DNA of 64,000 nucleotides from Geotrypetes seraphini. Its lineage: Eukaryota > Chordata > Amphibia > Gymnophiona > Dermophiidae. Shown here in pieces: positions 1 through 10,324 of this stretch; the first letter of the stretch is position 1; every line of letters begins with the position of its first letter. The DNA lies in the NCBI RefSeq assembly GCF_902459505.1, contig NC_047085.1:177291730-177355729 (forward strand). Reading direction: 5' to 3'. The notes under the pieces were generated by a model. The model was given only the letters and a program-made list of their open reading frames with translations. It searched no databases and was not told where the DNA came from. Made by a program: the position numbers and the translations under genes.

Positions 1-217
1 AGCATGCGCTGGAAGCAGGGCGCCAATTGGCTGACGCTACTGGTTGGAGGAGAAGAGGAAAGCAGGAGTTCCAGCAGCAGAAGGCAGGAAGTTGCAAGAC
101 AGCTGATGCCGGAGTCTCTCTTCCTACCCAGTGTGTCACAACAAATCTGAGTTGGCACCTTGCTTAGAGTGGGCCGCAAAATAGTACCTGTGGGGCTGCG
201 AGTTTGAGACTGCTGCT

Positions 218-540
218 CTAGACTGACTTCATCCTGTTTATATCCTTTTGAAAGTGTGGTCTCCAGAACTGTATACAATATCTTAAATGAGGTCTCTCCA
301 GGGTCTTATGCAGGGGCATCAAATTCTCCTTTTTCCTACTGGCCATACCTCTCCCTATGCACCCTAGCATCATTATAGCTTTCACCATCACCTTTTCAAC
401 TTGTTTGGTCACCTTAAAACATTACTATTCTGTGTTTTGAAAGTGTTTCCATTAATGTACTTACAACAGCAGTCAGACTTACAGGCTTGTAGTTCCCTAC
501 GTCTTCCTTATTTCTACTTTTGTGAAGAGGGACCACATCC
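218..540 (-). mobile_element. CR1 LINE fragment (ORF2 C-terminal part)
   Basis: Read on the minus strand, 412-218 encodes a stretch ending PHLRYCIQFWRPHFQKDI, the conserved C-terminal region of CR1 ORF2 that follows the reverse transcriptase. Around 540-440 the minus strand reads as an RT piece (VPLHKSRNKEDVGNY-like), so an internal part of the element is missing between them. Bases 925-985 on the minus strand (LADLFNASLESG-like, EDWRK) continue the upstream RT, with an L2-type tail sitting between. It is a decayed antisense relic with no functional protein. Confidence 0.75.
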
Positions 541-544
541 AGCC

Positions 545-915
545 CCATGAAAAGTCCAAGCTAAACTGATCTCAGACAAACTCATCAACTAGGCCACAAT
601 GCTGAGTTCCTGACCAAGACATATAAAAGTAAATTAGAATAATTTGGATGTTCATACCTACAATAGTCGTTTAGTGTTCTCCGATGTTATGTGTATTCAA
701 CTAATGTATATCAGCTGTTTATGTCTTCTATAGCATGTAAAATCACCTACTGTATCTCTGATGTTCTCTATTTATCATAACTCAGTCTTTGTACCACTCG
801 CTTCCCAAATACGTCTTGTCCATATTTGTTCTGATTTTGCTGTGTGTGTACTCCTGCAACCTGTTCTGGGCTCTTTTGGGAGGACAGGCTTAACAAGTGA
901 ATAAATAAATCAATC
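545..915 (+). mobile_element. L2-type LINE 3' end
   Basis: The 3' part carries the recurrent tail 'ctgttctgggctcttttggg' followed by an AATA-rich end near 900-915, which recurs at 31.6 kb and, antisense, at 1.8, 32.2 and 56.9 kb. It separates two pieces of an antisense CR1 (540 and 925), so it most likely inserted into that CR1. No protein domain survives; assignment rests on the tail only. Confidence 0.5.
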
Positions 916-1239
916 TGTCTTTCTCCAGTCCTCTGATACCACTCCTGATTCTAGAGAAGCATTGAAAAGGTCAGCCAGGGTAGAAAAGGAGTGAGATAGA
1001 GATGTATGGTGAAGAGAAAAATGAGAAGGAAAAATGTTGGATGTGGTGGTGGAGAGGGAACAGTAGGACAGATGGAAAAGGATGCAAGAGGGGCCTCAAG
1101 GAGGTGGAAAAGGAGGGATGAATACTAGGCTCAGCCTTTCGGAGGGAAAAATAAAGTTTTCCACTATTCTATGCACGGAGGGAAGGCTTCAGGGTTAGCT
1201 GCGAGCAGCATTTAAGGAAACACTGCACGCAGCTTTGTG

Positions 1240-1337
1240 AAGAGAAAGAAGATTTGAGTTACATACAAATTCAACTTAAGGATGGTTTTAAAAACGGAAC
1301 TTGTTCTTAACCCAGGGACTGCCTGTACCTAAAATAT
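1240..1337 (+). repeat. Right end of a TIR MITE (CAGGCAGTCC family)
   Basis: The end ggactgcctgta with the preceding acttgttcttaacccag matches the termini of the element at 9936-10274. Only one terminus is clear, so this is a solo end or a heavily decayed copy. Confidence 0.45.
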
Positions 1338-1559
1338 GTCTTGTTCCCCCATTTTACTGCGTTGGCTATTTTTTCTTCCATTTGCATCTTTACTTTCCTG
1401 ACTATTTGACCAGAGTCTTAACTTTTCCAGATATTTTAGCCTGTCTTCCTCTTTCTGTGTTCTTTTGTAGAGCATGAAAACTAATCTCTTTTTCCTTACC
1501 TTTTCAGCTACTACTTTTGAGAACCCTAATGGCCTTCTTTTCCTTACTTTCTTTACAAA

Positions 1560-1740
1560 GGGGTCCTTTTATTAAAGCGCACTGATCGATTTAGCGTGTG
1601 CTAATTGATTTAGCGTGCTAAAGATTAGCTCATGCTAAATGCTAAAGTGCCCATAGAATATAATGGGCGCCTTAGCATTTAGCGCACATTAATCTTTAGC
1701 GTGTGCTAAATCAGTTATCACGTCTTAGTAAAAGGACCCC
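1560..1740. mobile_element. Hairpin MITE, TTA/AAA-target family
   Basis: The whole 181 bp is an imperfect palindrome beginning GGGGTCCTTTTATTAAAGCG and ending with its complement CTTAGTAAAAGGACCCC. AAA flanks both ends. The same ends occur at 8.4, 10.3, 25.5, 33.0, 37.6 and 37.8 kb. Other copies have TTA duplications, which fits a PIF/Harbinger-type non-autonomous element. No coding capacity. Confidence 0.8.
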
Positions 1741-1769
1741 AAAATGATTGACAAGTGGCCAGTGGCCAT

Positions 1770-2165
1770 TTTTATTTATTTAGTTAGAATTTTATCCCGT
1801 CCTCCCAAAAAAGCTCAGAACAGGTTATAAGAAGACAGTCGCAAAATAAGTCCACCGACATGACAGATACATTCGGGAAGTATAGAAGGAGGCAGAAAGG
1901 ACTAGAGTCTACTGTAATTGGTGGAGTCATTTTACGGAGAGGAGTCCATTTGTTGAACTCATCATTGACTGAAAAAGAGTCTTCATTGCCTTTCAGAAAG
2001 CCGTTTGCAGAATCTGGCCCTTAATGAATTATAGCAATTGTCTATTCAAAATGTTTCCTTATATAGGAGTTCCAATACACTAATTGCAATAATATACATC
2101 ACAGCCAAAATTTTAACAAATAACTCAAACCACACTTAACTTAAACATGCCTGATGGGACCCATT
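1770..2165 (-). repeat. Antisense L2-type tail plus a dispersed repeat shared with 7.5 kb
   Basis: 1786-1825 is the antisense form of the L2-like 3' tail (tcccgtcctcccaaaaaagc). From 2020 to 2165 the sequence matches 7497-7620 in the same orientation (for example 'agttccaatacactaattgc' against 'aattccaatacattatttgc'). Nothing codes here. Confidence 0.5.
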
Positions 2166-2176
2166 TTACAGAAACT

Positions 2177-2500
2177 CAGTGGCGTACCAAAGGGGGGCAG
2201 TCCGCCCCGGGTGCATGCCCCAAGGGGGTACACAGCCAGCCACCCTCTCTATTCTGTCGCTGCTGCTTTTCTTAACAAGCAGCAGTGGCAGTAAACAGAA
2301 GTGTCGGCGGGTGCTCACTCCGGCTGTTCTACAGCTTCTGGCCAGCTCCCCTGCTCAAAGCCACGGGCGTCGGCTCCTCACACAACCTGCAGCTGCGTCA
2401 GAAGCGTTCCCTCTGATGTCACGACGTCAGAGAAAAGGCTTCCAAAACAGCCGCGGGTCGCGTGAGGTGTAGACGCCCGCGGCTTTGAGCAGGGGAACCG
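2177..2500 (+). mobile_element. TIR element, CAGTGGCGTACC left end
   Basis: The start cagtggcgtaccaaaggggg is shared with 3311 (cagtggcataccaaggggg) and 50070 (cagtggcgtaccaaggaaga), and all three continue with a GC-rich 'cgcccc...gtgca...cc' segment. This looks like a hAT-like terminus, but I could not find a matching right end or duplication for this copy. Confidence 0.5.
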
Positions 2501-3305
2501 GCTAGAAATGCAGGGCATTGGCACCATTCCCTTGTATTCCTAGATCACACCGATTCCTCTCCCCCCCCCCCACAACCTCCACACACCTCCAGTTCTGTAC
2601 TTTGCACGTCCTCTTGCGCCTTTCGCAATCTGGAACGTCACTTCGGCTAGGACAGTGTCGAGTGATTGAGCTACTCTGGGCAAACATTTGCTGCAAATCA
2701 CAAATGTCCCTATCTTGGAGGATCATGTGCAGGCAGATTTATTAACTAGATAGGAACAGAGTCAGCAGGGGCAGGGCAATGGTTTCTTCTTACACTAGTT
2801 CTGGCACACACCACTCTCTATGGCAGTTGTAAATGGATTCAGATCAGACGGTAGAGATATCAGCCATGGTGTTCTGGCTTCTTGTTATATTTAGCTGGAG
2901 TCCATGATGATTTGGACCCGCTCATACAATCTAAACATTTCCTGAGTTTTCTTCCCTTCCTCACTGCAGCTGGAGTGGAAGGTACCACTGGTCTGGAGAA
3001 ATTTTAAAAGGTCACAGTGGTCAAGATTATAAACCTTAATTCCCCAGTTTTCTGCTAAGGTACAAATCCCTTATTCAAAGTTAGCAAGGAGTTTGCCTTG
3101 ATATTTAATTGGTCCTACAAACTGAATTTGAATACATTTCACAGGTCCAGGAGGAGAAAGTGCAACCTCCTTAAGGGAAAAAATCTGACTATACCAGATT
3201 GTCTGAAATGAGGAAGAAAAAAGTGAGTGGAAGAGAAAAGCGAAAGTAATAGCGGGGAAGACAGAAAGCTAGATTGGAACAGAACCAGTACTTTTGTTAT
3301 TCCTC
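2501..3305. other. Unassigned, apparently non-coding DNA
   Basis: No credible reading frame, TIR, poly(A) tail or repeat shared with the rest of the window was found, apart from a short C-run near 2560. Confidence 0.4.
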
Positions 3306-4440
3306 GTATGCAGTGGCATACCAAGGGGGTGTGTGTCTTAGGGGGGTGCACAGCCGGACAGGTCCGGGTTATCCTACTGTGCCAACAGGACCTGTACCTC
3401 CGCGCGGCTGCCGGTGGACCCCCTCTGACTTACTTGTTCTGAAGCAGAGTCAGCAGCCGTGCGGAGGTACAGGAAGGTCCCGCGATGATTTGTCTACTGG
3501 CTCTGCTCCGGAAGAAGTAAGTTACGTCGGAGGGGATGGACCCGGCAGACGCAGTCATTGCGGGACTTTGCCGCAACTCCCTGCGTCTGCCGGGTCCACC
3601 CTCTCTGACGTAACTTACTTCTTCAGGAGCAGAGCCGGCTGATTCTGCTCCAGAGCAAGTACGTCGGAATGGGGTGGACCGGAAGCCAGCAGCTATAGTC
3701 ATCATGGGAAAGGAGCAAGACAGCTGGAATAGAAGAGTGGTGGAGAGAAAGAAAGGGCAGATGCCGATTGAAGAGGGGTGGATGGAGAGAGAAAGGGCAG
3801 ACATTGGATGGTAGTGGGGAGGGTAGAGGGGGAGCCTATGCTGGATGGAAGTGCAGATAGTAGAGATAAGGAAGCAAATGTAGGAAGGAAATGGGAGGAG
3901 AGAAAGAGGGGAGCAGACACTGGATGACAGTAGACAGAGAGAGGAGAAGGTACTAGATGGAAGGGGTAGAGAAAGAGGGCACATGATGGAAGGAGGGGAT
4001 AAATAAAAGGAGGACACATGATGGGGGAAAAGGATTGAGTTAGGAAAATACTGGAGGGGGTGAGGGAAAGAGGTGGCGAGCTGTAGGTAGATAGTAAAAA
4101 AGGAAATTGATGAGAGGGTAGTAAGAACGTAATCTAGATGGATGCAGAAAATAAATTGAAAAGGAAAATGAGGGAAAAAAGGGAAAGGGATTGCAGAGGA
4201 GAGGTGTGGTAGAGGGAAGGAGAGGAGAGAGATGCCAGACCAATAGGGGTTAAAGGAGAGATGGAAGGGGGAGGCATAGTTTCTGGAAGGGGCATAGAAG
4301 GAGAGAAGATGCCATATAGGGGCAGAGAGACGGCAGACAGTGGTTGGAAGGAAGAGAGTAACAAGAAGATGAGGAAAGCAGAAACCAGAGAAGACAAAGG
4401 TAGAAAAAAAAATTTATATTTATTTATTGCTTTAGGAGAC
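3306..4440 (+). mobile_element. Second copy of the CAGTGGC(G/A)TACC element, purine-rich tail
   Basis: It starts cagtggcataccaaggggg at 3311. An inverted repeat of about 57 bp lies at 3499-3555 and 3583-3642 (arms ggctctgctccggaagaagt and complement), as in the 50.1-50.5 kb copy. From about 3735 to 4390 the strand is a degenerate purine-rich tandem region (ggatggagagagaaagggca-like units). Frames open across it are composition artefacts. The right end is not defined. Confidence 0.5.
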
Positions 4441-4529
4441 ATGTGTCACTGTTTCTGTGGTGTTGCATTGTATACAGAGTCCAGCTTCTTGCTGGTTCAA
4501 TTTAACCTTTGTCTATGTATTTCTATTTT

Positions 4530-4612
4530 ATCCCCCCTTTTACAAAACTGTGGAGTGTTTTTTAGCGCCAGCCGTGGTGGTAGCAGCTCTGATGCTCAGA
4601 AGTCTGCCCAGA
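4530..4612. repeat. Half of a hairpin MITE
   Basis: Cccccttttacaaaactgtg followed by a 'gcgccagccgtggtggta' segment resembles one arm of the hairpin MITE group. The other arm is missing; an antisense CR1 begins at about 4626. Confidence 0.35.
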
Positions 4613-4625
4613 TAAAATATGGTAA

Positions 4626-5335
4626 CTCTTATAGAAACATAGAATATGACGGCAGAAAAGGGCCACTGGCCCAACAAGTCTGCCCATTCTAAGGATCCTC
4701 CCCCTAAGCACTTCCATGAAATGAACCCACATGCTTATCCCATTATTTTCTTAAAATCGAGCATGTTGCTTGCCTTAATTACCTGAAGTGGAAGATCATT
4801 CCAACGATCAACTACCCTTTCAGTGAAGAAATACTTCCTAGTGTTGCTATGAAATCTCCCACCCCTGAGTTTCAACGGATGCCCTCTTGTTGCCGTAGGT
4901 CCTGTAAGGAAACGATATCTTCTTCTACCTCAATACGGCCAGTTACATATTTGAACGTCTCTATCATATCTCCCCTCTCTCTGTGTTCCTCGAGAGAGTA
5001 TAGCTGCAACTAACCTAGACGTTCCTCATATGGGAGATCCTTGAGTCCTGAGACCATCCTGGTGGCCATTCGCTGAACCGACTCCACTCTCAGCACATCC
5101 TTTTGATAATGTGGCCTCCAAAATTGAACACAATATTCCAGATGAGGTCTCACCATGGACCTGTACAACGTCATTACAACTTCGGGCTTCCAGCTGACAA
5201 AACTTCTTCAGATGCATCCCAGCATTTGCCTAGCCTTGGATGAAGCTTTCTCTACTTGATTGGCAGTCTTCATATCTTCACTAATGATTACTCCTAGGTC
5301 GCGTTCGGCAGCAGTTCTTGTTATAATCTGAGACT
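4626..5335 (-). mobile_element. CR1 LINE 3' fragment
   Basis: On the minus strand it reads through the CR1 ORF2 C-terminus (a YEERLG-type box, then a DMIETFKYV-type box and a TRKYFFTERVVDRWN-like box) and ends with the 3' tail seen as agaaacatagaatatgacgg on the plus strand. The upstream part near 5130-5330 covers the region before it. Multiple frame changes show it is dead. It is homologous to the fragments at 5.8, 10.4 and 56.5 kb but from a distinct subfamily tail. Confidence 0.8.
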
Positions 5336-5802
5336 TACAGATTACAGATTTCTATCATTGATCCTGAAATACTTCTCAAACTTGGAACACTTAACACAAT
5401 ATACAGTATATCAATTATCTGTTCAATGAACTTGTGAACACTGAGGAGGAAATTCTGTATGGGACAACCGAAAGTTAAGCAGCAGTAGGCATCTGAAGCA
5501 CACCTACCGGCTCCTAATTTAATGGTTTTTAATCAGATTTAAGTGACATGATAATTGAATGTGCTATTAAAAGCCGATTACAAAACAATTAATATAAAAA
5601 ATAGGCAGTGCTAGGCATCTTCTGCAAGCAGTGCCTATGTCCCCGGTGTATAGCAACACCTAGTGATGCCTAACACGGAAGTAAACCCAGCAACTACAAC
5701 GCTAATGAATTTACTGGCATCACATTATCACATGTATGCAACCTTAAATCCAGTCATACTATCAATTTGACAGTGACTCTTTCCAATTTAATAAGAACAT
5801 AA

Positions 5803-6256
5803 GAATTGCCACTGCTGGGTCCATCATACCCAGCAGTCTGCTCTCTCGGCAGCCCTTAGGTCAAAGACCAGTGCCCTAACTGAGTCTATCCTTACCTGCG
5901 TACATTCTGGTTCAGCAGGAACTTGTCTAACCTTGTCTTGAATCTCTGAAGGGTGTTTTCCCCTATAACAGCCTCCAGAAGAGCATTTCAGATTTCTACC
6001 ACTCTCTGGGTGAAGAAGAACTTCCTTATGTTTGTACGGAATCTATCCCCTTTTAACTTTAGCGAGTGCCCACTCATTCTCTTCACCTCGGAGAGGGTGA
6101 ACAATCTCTCTTTCTCTACTAAGTCTATTCCCTTCATTATCTTGAATGTTTCAATCATATCCCCACTCAATCTCCTCTTTTTAAGGGAGAAGAGGCCCAG
6201 TTTCTCTAGCCTCTCATTGTACGGCAACTCCTCCAGTCCCTTAACCATATTCAAAT
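5803..6256 (-). mobile_element. CR1 LINE 3' fragment inside a palindromic MITE
   Basis: Minus-strand reading from 6254 gives VKGLEELPYNERLEKLGLFS, then DMIETFKIMKGIDLVEKERL and IRKFFFTQRVVEIWNALLEA, with no stop until the C-terminus. This is the CR1 ORF2 C-terminal domain. The tail begins at 5803 (aagaacataagaattgccac), the complement of the TTCTTATGTTCTT-type CR1 end. It is 5' truncated. Confidence 0.85.
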
Positions 6257-6264
6257 ATCTTTTT

Positions 6265-6675
6265 CTATTTTTCTTGGATCTTCAGACGGCTGACATGGTG
6301 TATGACTCCTGCTTTCACAGCCCTCACTTCTTTGACCCACTTTTCCTATTTTTCAACAATCCATATTCTCACATGCTTTCTTAAAAATGTATATATTTCA
6401 TGTAACTTATCTTTTCAATCGGAGCTTCGCCCCTCCCAACCTGAATCCGCGTTTCAAATATTCTTCTCCAGGGTCAAGGTGGTTAACAACAGAGACTCCA
6501 TTTGCACGGCATTAACAGCTTCAATATTGTTGAAGCTGTTAATACCATGCAAATGGAGCCTCTGTTGCTAACCACCTCGACCCTGGAGAATGTGAGAATA
6601 TGAATTGTTAAAAAATAAGGGCTGTGAAAGCAGGAGTTGTACACCATGTCAGCCGTCTGAAGATCCAAGAAAAAT
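6265..6675. repeat. Fold-back repeat, about 410 bp
   Basis: The arm tcttggatcttcagacggct at 6274 is answered by its complement agccgtctgaagatccaaga at about 6650, and the match continues inward through tgacatggtgtatgactcct to a centre near 6525-6535 (gcttcaatattgttgaagc). The left arm holds extra sequence around 6385-6455. It has no coding frame and ends next to the CR1 fragment. Confidence 0.7.
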
Positions 6676-6961
6676 AGCAAAAATATATTTAGAATATTAA
6701 ATCAGAAAGAGTCACTGTTGAATTAACATGGAAGTAGGTATGGTTAGGGGAGGCATCACTAGGTGTCCCTATGCGTGATTCTCTGACACACCCAGGCCTA
6801 GATTTCTGGTGCCTAAGGTCAGTGGTAGCCGTGATTCTGGAAGTGGCGCATGTCTATGATTGACAGGCAGCAGGCACCTGCCGCCACAGGCGCTGATTTA
6901 AGAATCAGCCCCTTAATGCATTATAAAGCAAATAACTGTTCAACAAACCTGTGAACACTGA

Positions 6962-7312
6962 GAGACTGATTCTATAAAGAGTGCCTATCTTAATTGGCAA
7001 AATACCTTTAATAGGCTCAGTAATTGCTAAAAAAAAATTTAATTGGGTGATATACACCTATTGCATGGTGCTTAGCGGAACTTAATGTTTAAGTGGGCGT
7101 TTCTATGGGCGGAGCATGACTTAGGTGCCACCAAGCATGATTCTCTAAAATCTTAGGAGTCATACCCTTGCCTACATTTCAAGCACCTAAGTTTATACAT
7201 AGGCGCCACTAGCCGCGATTCTGTAAACAACGCCTAAGTATGACTGACACATGGCCGGCGCTTATATTTTAGGCGCCGACTGATTTAGTTGCCATTTATA
7301 GAATCAGCTCCT
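6962..7312. mobile_element. PIF-like MITE (gattctataaa termini)
   Basis: Left end gactgattctataaagagtg and right end gccatttatagaatcagctc are inverted. The same end type occurs at 11.1, 32.3 and 58.3 kb. It is flanked by direct copies of a ~50-bp segment (ttaatgcattataaagcaaa at 6915; ttaatgcattatatagcaaa at 7314). Confidence 0.65.
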
Positions 7313-7349
7313 TAATGCATTATATAGCAAATTTCTGTTCAATAAACTT

Positions 7350-7497
7350 CTACTAAGCCACGGTAGAGGTTTCTACCGGCCTGGAGTGCTAAATGTTCTG
7401 ACGCTGTTCCGACACTCGTAGAATTCCTACGAGCGTTGGAGCACTTAACGCTCCAGGCTGTGGTAGAAACCTCTACCGCGGCTTAGTAAAAGGGGGC
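7350..7497. mobile_element. Hairpin MITE, 'taccgcggcttagtaaaagg' variant
   Basis: A near-perfect stem-loop of about 148 bp: ctaagccacggtagaggttt on the left pairs with aaacctctaccgcggcttag on the right, with a central gtagaattcctac. The right end cttagtaaaaggggg matches the TTA-family ends. Confidence 0.75.
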
Positions 7498-7924
7498 ATT
7501 TAATGCATCATATAGCAATTGTCTTCAAAAAATTTTTTTCTATAGGAATTCCAATACATTATTTGCAACAATATATTTCACAGCCAAACTTTTAACAACT
7601 AACCCACAGTTTTGCATCGGATGGCTCACTTTCACCAAAGTGAGTATTTGAGTTTGAATCAATTTCTAAACAAGGTTTTACCTTATTTTACATCCAAATT
7701 TGACTCTCTTTTGGGAACATAGATTCCTCCAGACCCCAAAGGAAGATATTTTAATCAAAACACAGACTGTGTTGGGTCCCCACTCACATAGAGCATATGT
7801 GGATTATTTACTGATGTACGCCATTTTTAATTCCTCAATATTTTTTGTGAGCATGTACAAGAGGGAACTCTTGTTTTGTCTTTACAAAATCATTAGACCT
7901 ATTACATTCTTATTTTTTTATTTT

Positions 7925-8395
7925 ATTTAGTTTTTTAAAAAATTATAGCCCGCATATCCCACAATTTTATGCAGATTTCCACAAAACATCCAAAATGAAA
8001 ACGACACACACATGACAGTTTATAAATAAAATAAAAAAAACATCCTATTACACATTAAAATAATCAAACTCATCAAGGAACTATGCCTTCACTAACATTA
8101 ATGAGCGCTGACTAGCAGCTCATCGTCCACTTCTTCGATTTATAAGTGAGCAAAAACAGTGTGGTTTTCAGCCCTTTCCTGAACTGTAATACATTGGGAG
8201 CTTGCCTAAGTTCTAATGATAGCCGATTCCAACAGATAGGGCCCTGAACAGATAACATCGTATTAAGATAACCCTACCATCTCACTGCACTCAGAGGGGG
8301 GCCCATCTAAACAGAATGTGTCCTTTGAACTAAGCTCCTCAACTGCCTTTGGGACATTCTTTCTTGGAAGTTCAATAGAGTTGTCTCCTTCTGAA
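7925..8395 (-). mobile_element. L2-type LINE C-terminal fragment
   Basis: On the minus strand a frame reads CWNRLSLELRQAPNVLQFRK then GLKTTLFLL, the conserved end of L2-group ORF2 (WNSLP...LKTWLF). The 3' tail lies near 7930-7950 (antisense 'attatagcccgcatatccc'). A hairpin MITE inserted at its upstream edge at 8401. Confidence 0.65.
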
Positions 8396-8400
8396 ATTTA

Positions 8401-8566
8401 GGGCTCCTTTTACTAAGGTGTGCTAGTGCACTCTAAAGATTAGCGCTCGCTAACCATGCGCTAAACAAAAAATACTAACGCAAGCTCTATGGAGGCGTTA
8501 GCGTTTAGCGCGTGCGGTATTGTAGCACGTAATAAAACCGCTAGCACACCTTAGTAAAAGGAGCCC
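8401..8566. mobile_element. Hairpin MITE with TTA target duplication
   Basis: 166-bp palindrome starting GGGCTCCTTTTACTAAGG and ending CCTTAGTAAAAGGAGCCC. TTA occurs at 8398-8400 and again at 8567-8569, a clean 3-bp duplication of the PIF/Harbinger kind. This is the best-preserved copy of the family in the window. Confidence 0.85.
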
Positions 8567-8569
8567 TTA

Positions 8570-9930
8570 GTAATTTTCAGAGTGCAACAACCTAACATTC
8601 AGCTTTTTTCTCTGATTTTTGTATCTGGGTTTCAGGGTGCACGCAGAAATAAAAATGCTTGAAGGGAATTTCCAATGAAATCCTTTGCAATTTATGATAT
8701 TAATAGGGAATTCTTTGTATATTCTCTCTAAGCCCCTATATATATTGTGGTTTTCTTGCATAATACAAGAGTAGTTTGCCAGTACTTTCTACTGTGTGGT
8801 ATGAAGCTTCACTACACTGCTGCTGTCCAACATAAGAAAATGCTCTGAACTGGCATTGCTGCCAGATCCTGCCCAGTATTGGTCCCAAAACATGGGGGTT
8901 AAGTCACTTGCTCAAGGCTACAAAGAGATAATGCAGGCTTAGAATCTGGGCTTTCCAGTTCCCCACACTAAAAATCTGAGTACTCCACTCCGAAAAGACT
9001 GATAATGCCATCCAAAAATAAAGCAGGAGTGATTGTGAAATGATGTCATTAATATATTATCTGGCAAAAGGCAGGGATCAGCACAGTCTGTTGCTGATAT
9101 ACATGGTGACTTCTGGAACGTCTTGTGAATTTGGAAAGCAAATAGCGTTTATTAACTGACCTCTGCCCTACATATCTACACTTTATTGAATTATTGCTAG
9201 ATAATCTGAATCTGTTCTTAAAATATTTTTCTGTATTATTATTAAATATTTATATTGAATTGCCAATTTGAATGTTGTATCATTCATAAGCATATCTCAC
9301 ACCTCAATATATTCAAATAATTAGAAAACCATTTAATTTTGTAGAATTCTAGCTTTGTGACCCTTGGACAAAAAGTGCATTTATATTCTACAAGTGCAGC
9401 ATAAAATGTGATTAAAAATTTAGACCTGATGGCTTCATCAGTAAATACTGTATTATTTCATTGGGACAGAAGTTTGCCTGTATTTTCATGAAACAGTTTC
9501 AGCAGATGCTGCTGATATTTTCTCAAGAATAAACAATTCAAGAAAACATTGGTTCAGCATATTTTTCTGCTGCTATTAAACATAATCATGACAATTTCTG
9601 TAAATAGATTTGTATTTATACGACTTATAATAAATTTTATTTTTATAGTGGAACTTTAATGCATATGAGAGAAGAGGCACTAGGACGTTATAAAGCTCAC
9701 TGGCTTTAGATGAAATAATTTTCCTAACTTCTGGTGCTTGAGGGAAGAATAACAGGACTGGTAAGCAGTAGTTGAAACAAGTGGCACAGCGGCAGGGCAG
9801 TTGAAAGTGAGGGCAGCCAATCTGTAGTTCACAAAGAAAAACTTTGCACAATCTCTGTGGGCGATATAAACGTTTCTTTCCAGGATTTTGGCTTCTCTAT
9901 TTCTACTAACTATGCTAAAAGATTCTTTGC
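8570..9930. other. Mostly unique AT-rich DNA with a SINE-like scrap
   Basis: 8880-8960 reads antisense like a MIR/tRNA-SINE core (gttaagtcacttgctcaagg). The rest is AT-rich and shows no gene, TIR or match elsewhere in the window. The 91-codon minus-strand frame at 9576-9851 has no recognised domain and I do not support it as a gene. Confidence 0.4.
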
Positions 9931-9935
9931 AGACA

Positions 9936-10274
9936 CAGGCAGTCCTCAGGTTAAGAACAAGTTACGTTTTTAAAACTGTTCATAAGTCAGATTTGTATGT
10001 AACTCTGAACTTGTAGATTTTAAGAATCTTGCTGCGTACCTCTGCTCCCAGCTGACAAAAGGGCCAGCTGTCCCTACCAGTGTTCCCTCTAAGGTACAGC
10101 ATCACAACCACACACTGTTCTTAATGTGGCCATGCATCAGCCCTGAATCTGCTACAGAAGTGTAGGAGTTTATGCCACTGGAAATACTGCTCAATGATAT
10201 CAAATGAAGCTGCAACCACGTTCTTAAGTATGAGTCGTACTTACCATAACTGTCTGTAACTCGGGGACTGCTTG
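9936..10274. mobile_element. TIR MITE, CAGGCAGTCC ends (Tigger-like)
   Basis: Left caggcagtcctcaggttaag and right ctgtaactcggggactgcttg are inverted (CARGCAGTCCYC). TA follows the right end; the left flank is ACA, so the duplication is degraded. 'gttacgtttttaaaactgtt' inside pairs weakly with the right half. A solo right end lies at 1240-1337. Confidence 0.6.
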
Positions 10275-10324
10275 TACTTTATAAGATCTGCTTCAGTCCT
10301 AGGCCAAAACAGGTAGAAAACTTA

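Larger units (their letters stand above)
5452..6913. mobile_element. Large palindromic TIR element holding two other insertions
   Basis: The flanks form an inverted repeat: 'acacctagtgatgcct' near 5660 pairs with its complement near 6750, and 'acagtgactctttcc' near 5773 pairs with its complement near 6700. The ends (aaattctgtatggg; aagaatcagcccctt) resemble the 'gattctataaatggcgcc' MITE group. The centre is occupied by an antisense CR1 tail (5803-6256) and a fold-back repeat (6265-6675). Confidence 0.55.

Noticed and set aside
3430-4692. Ser/Leu/Pro-rich minus-strand and Lys/Glu-rich plus-strand frames
   Set aside because: They follow a purine-rich strand bias; no domain, start context or conservation is visible.
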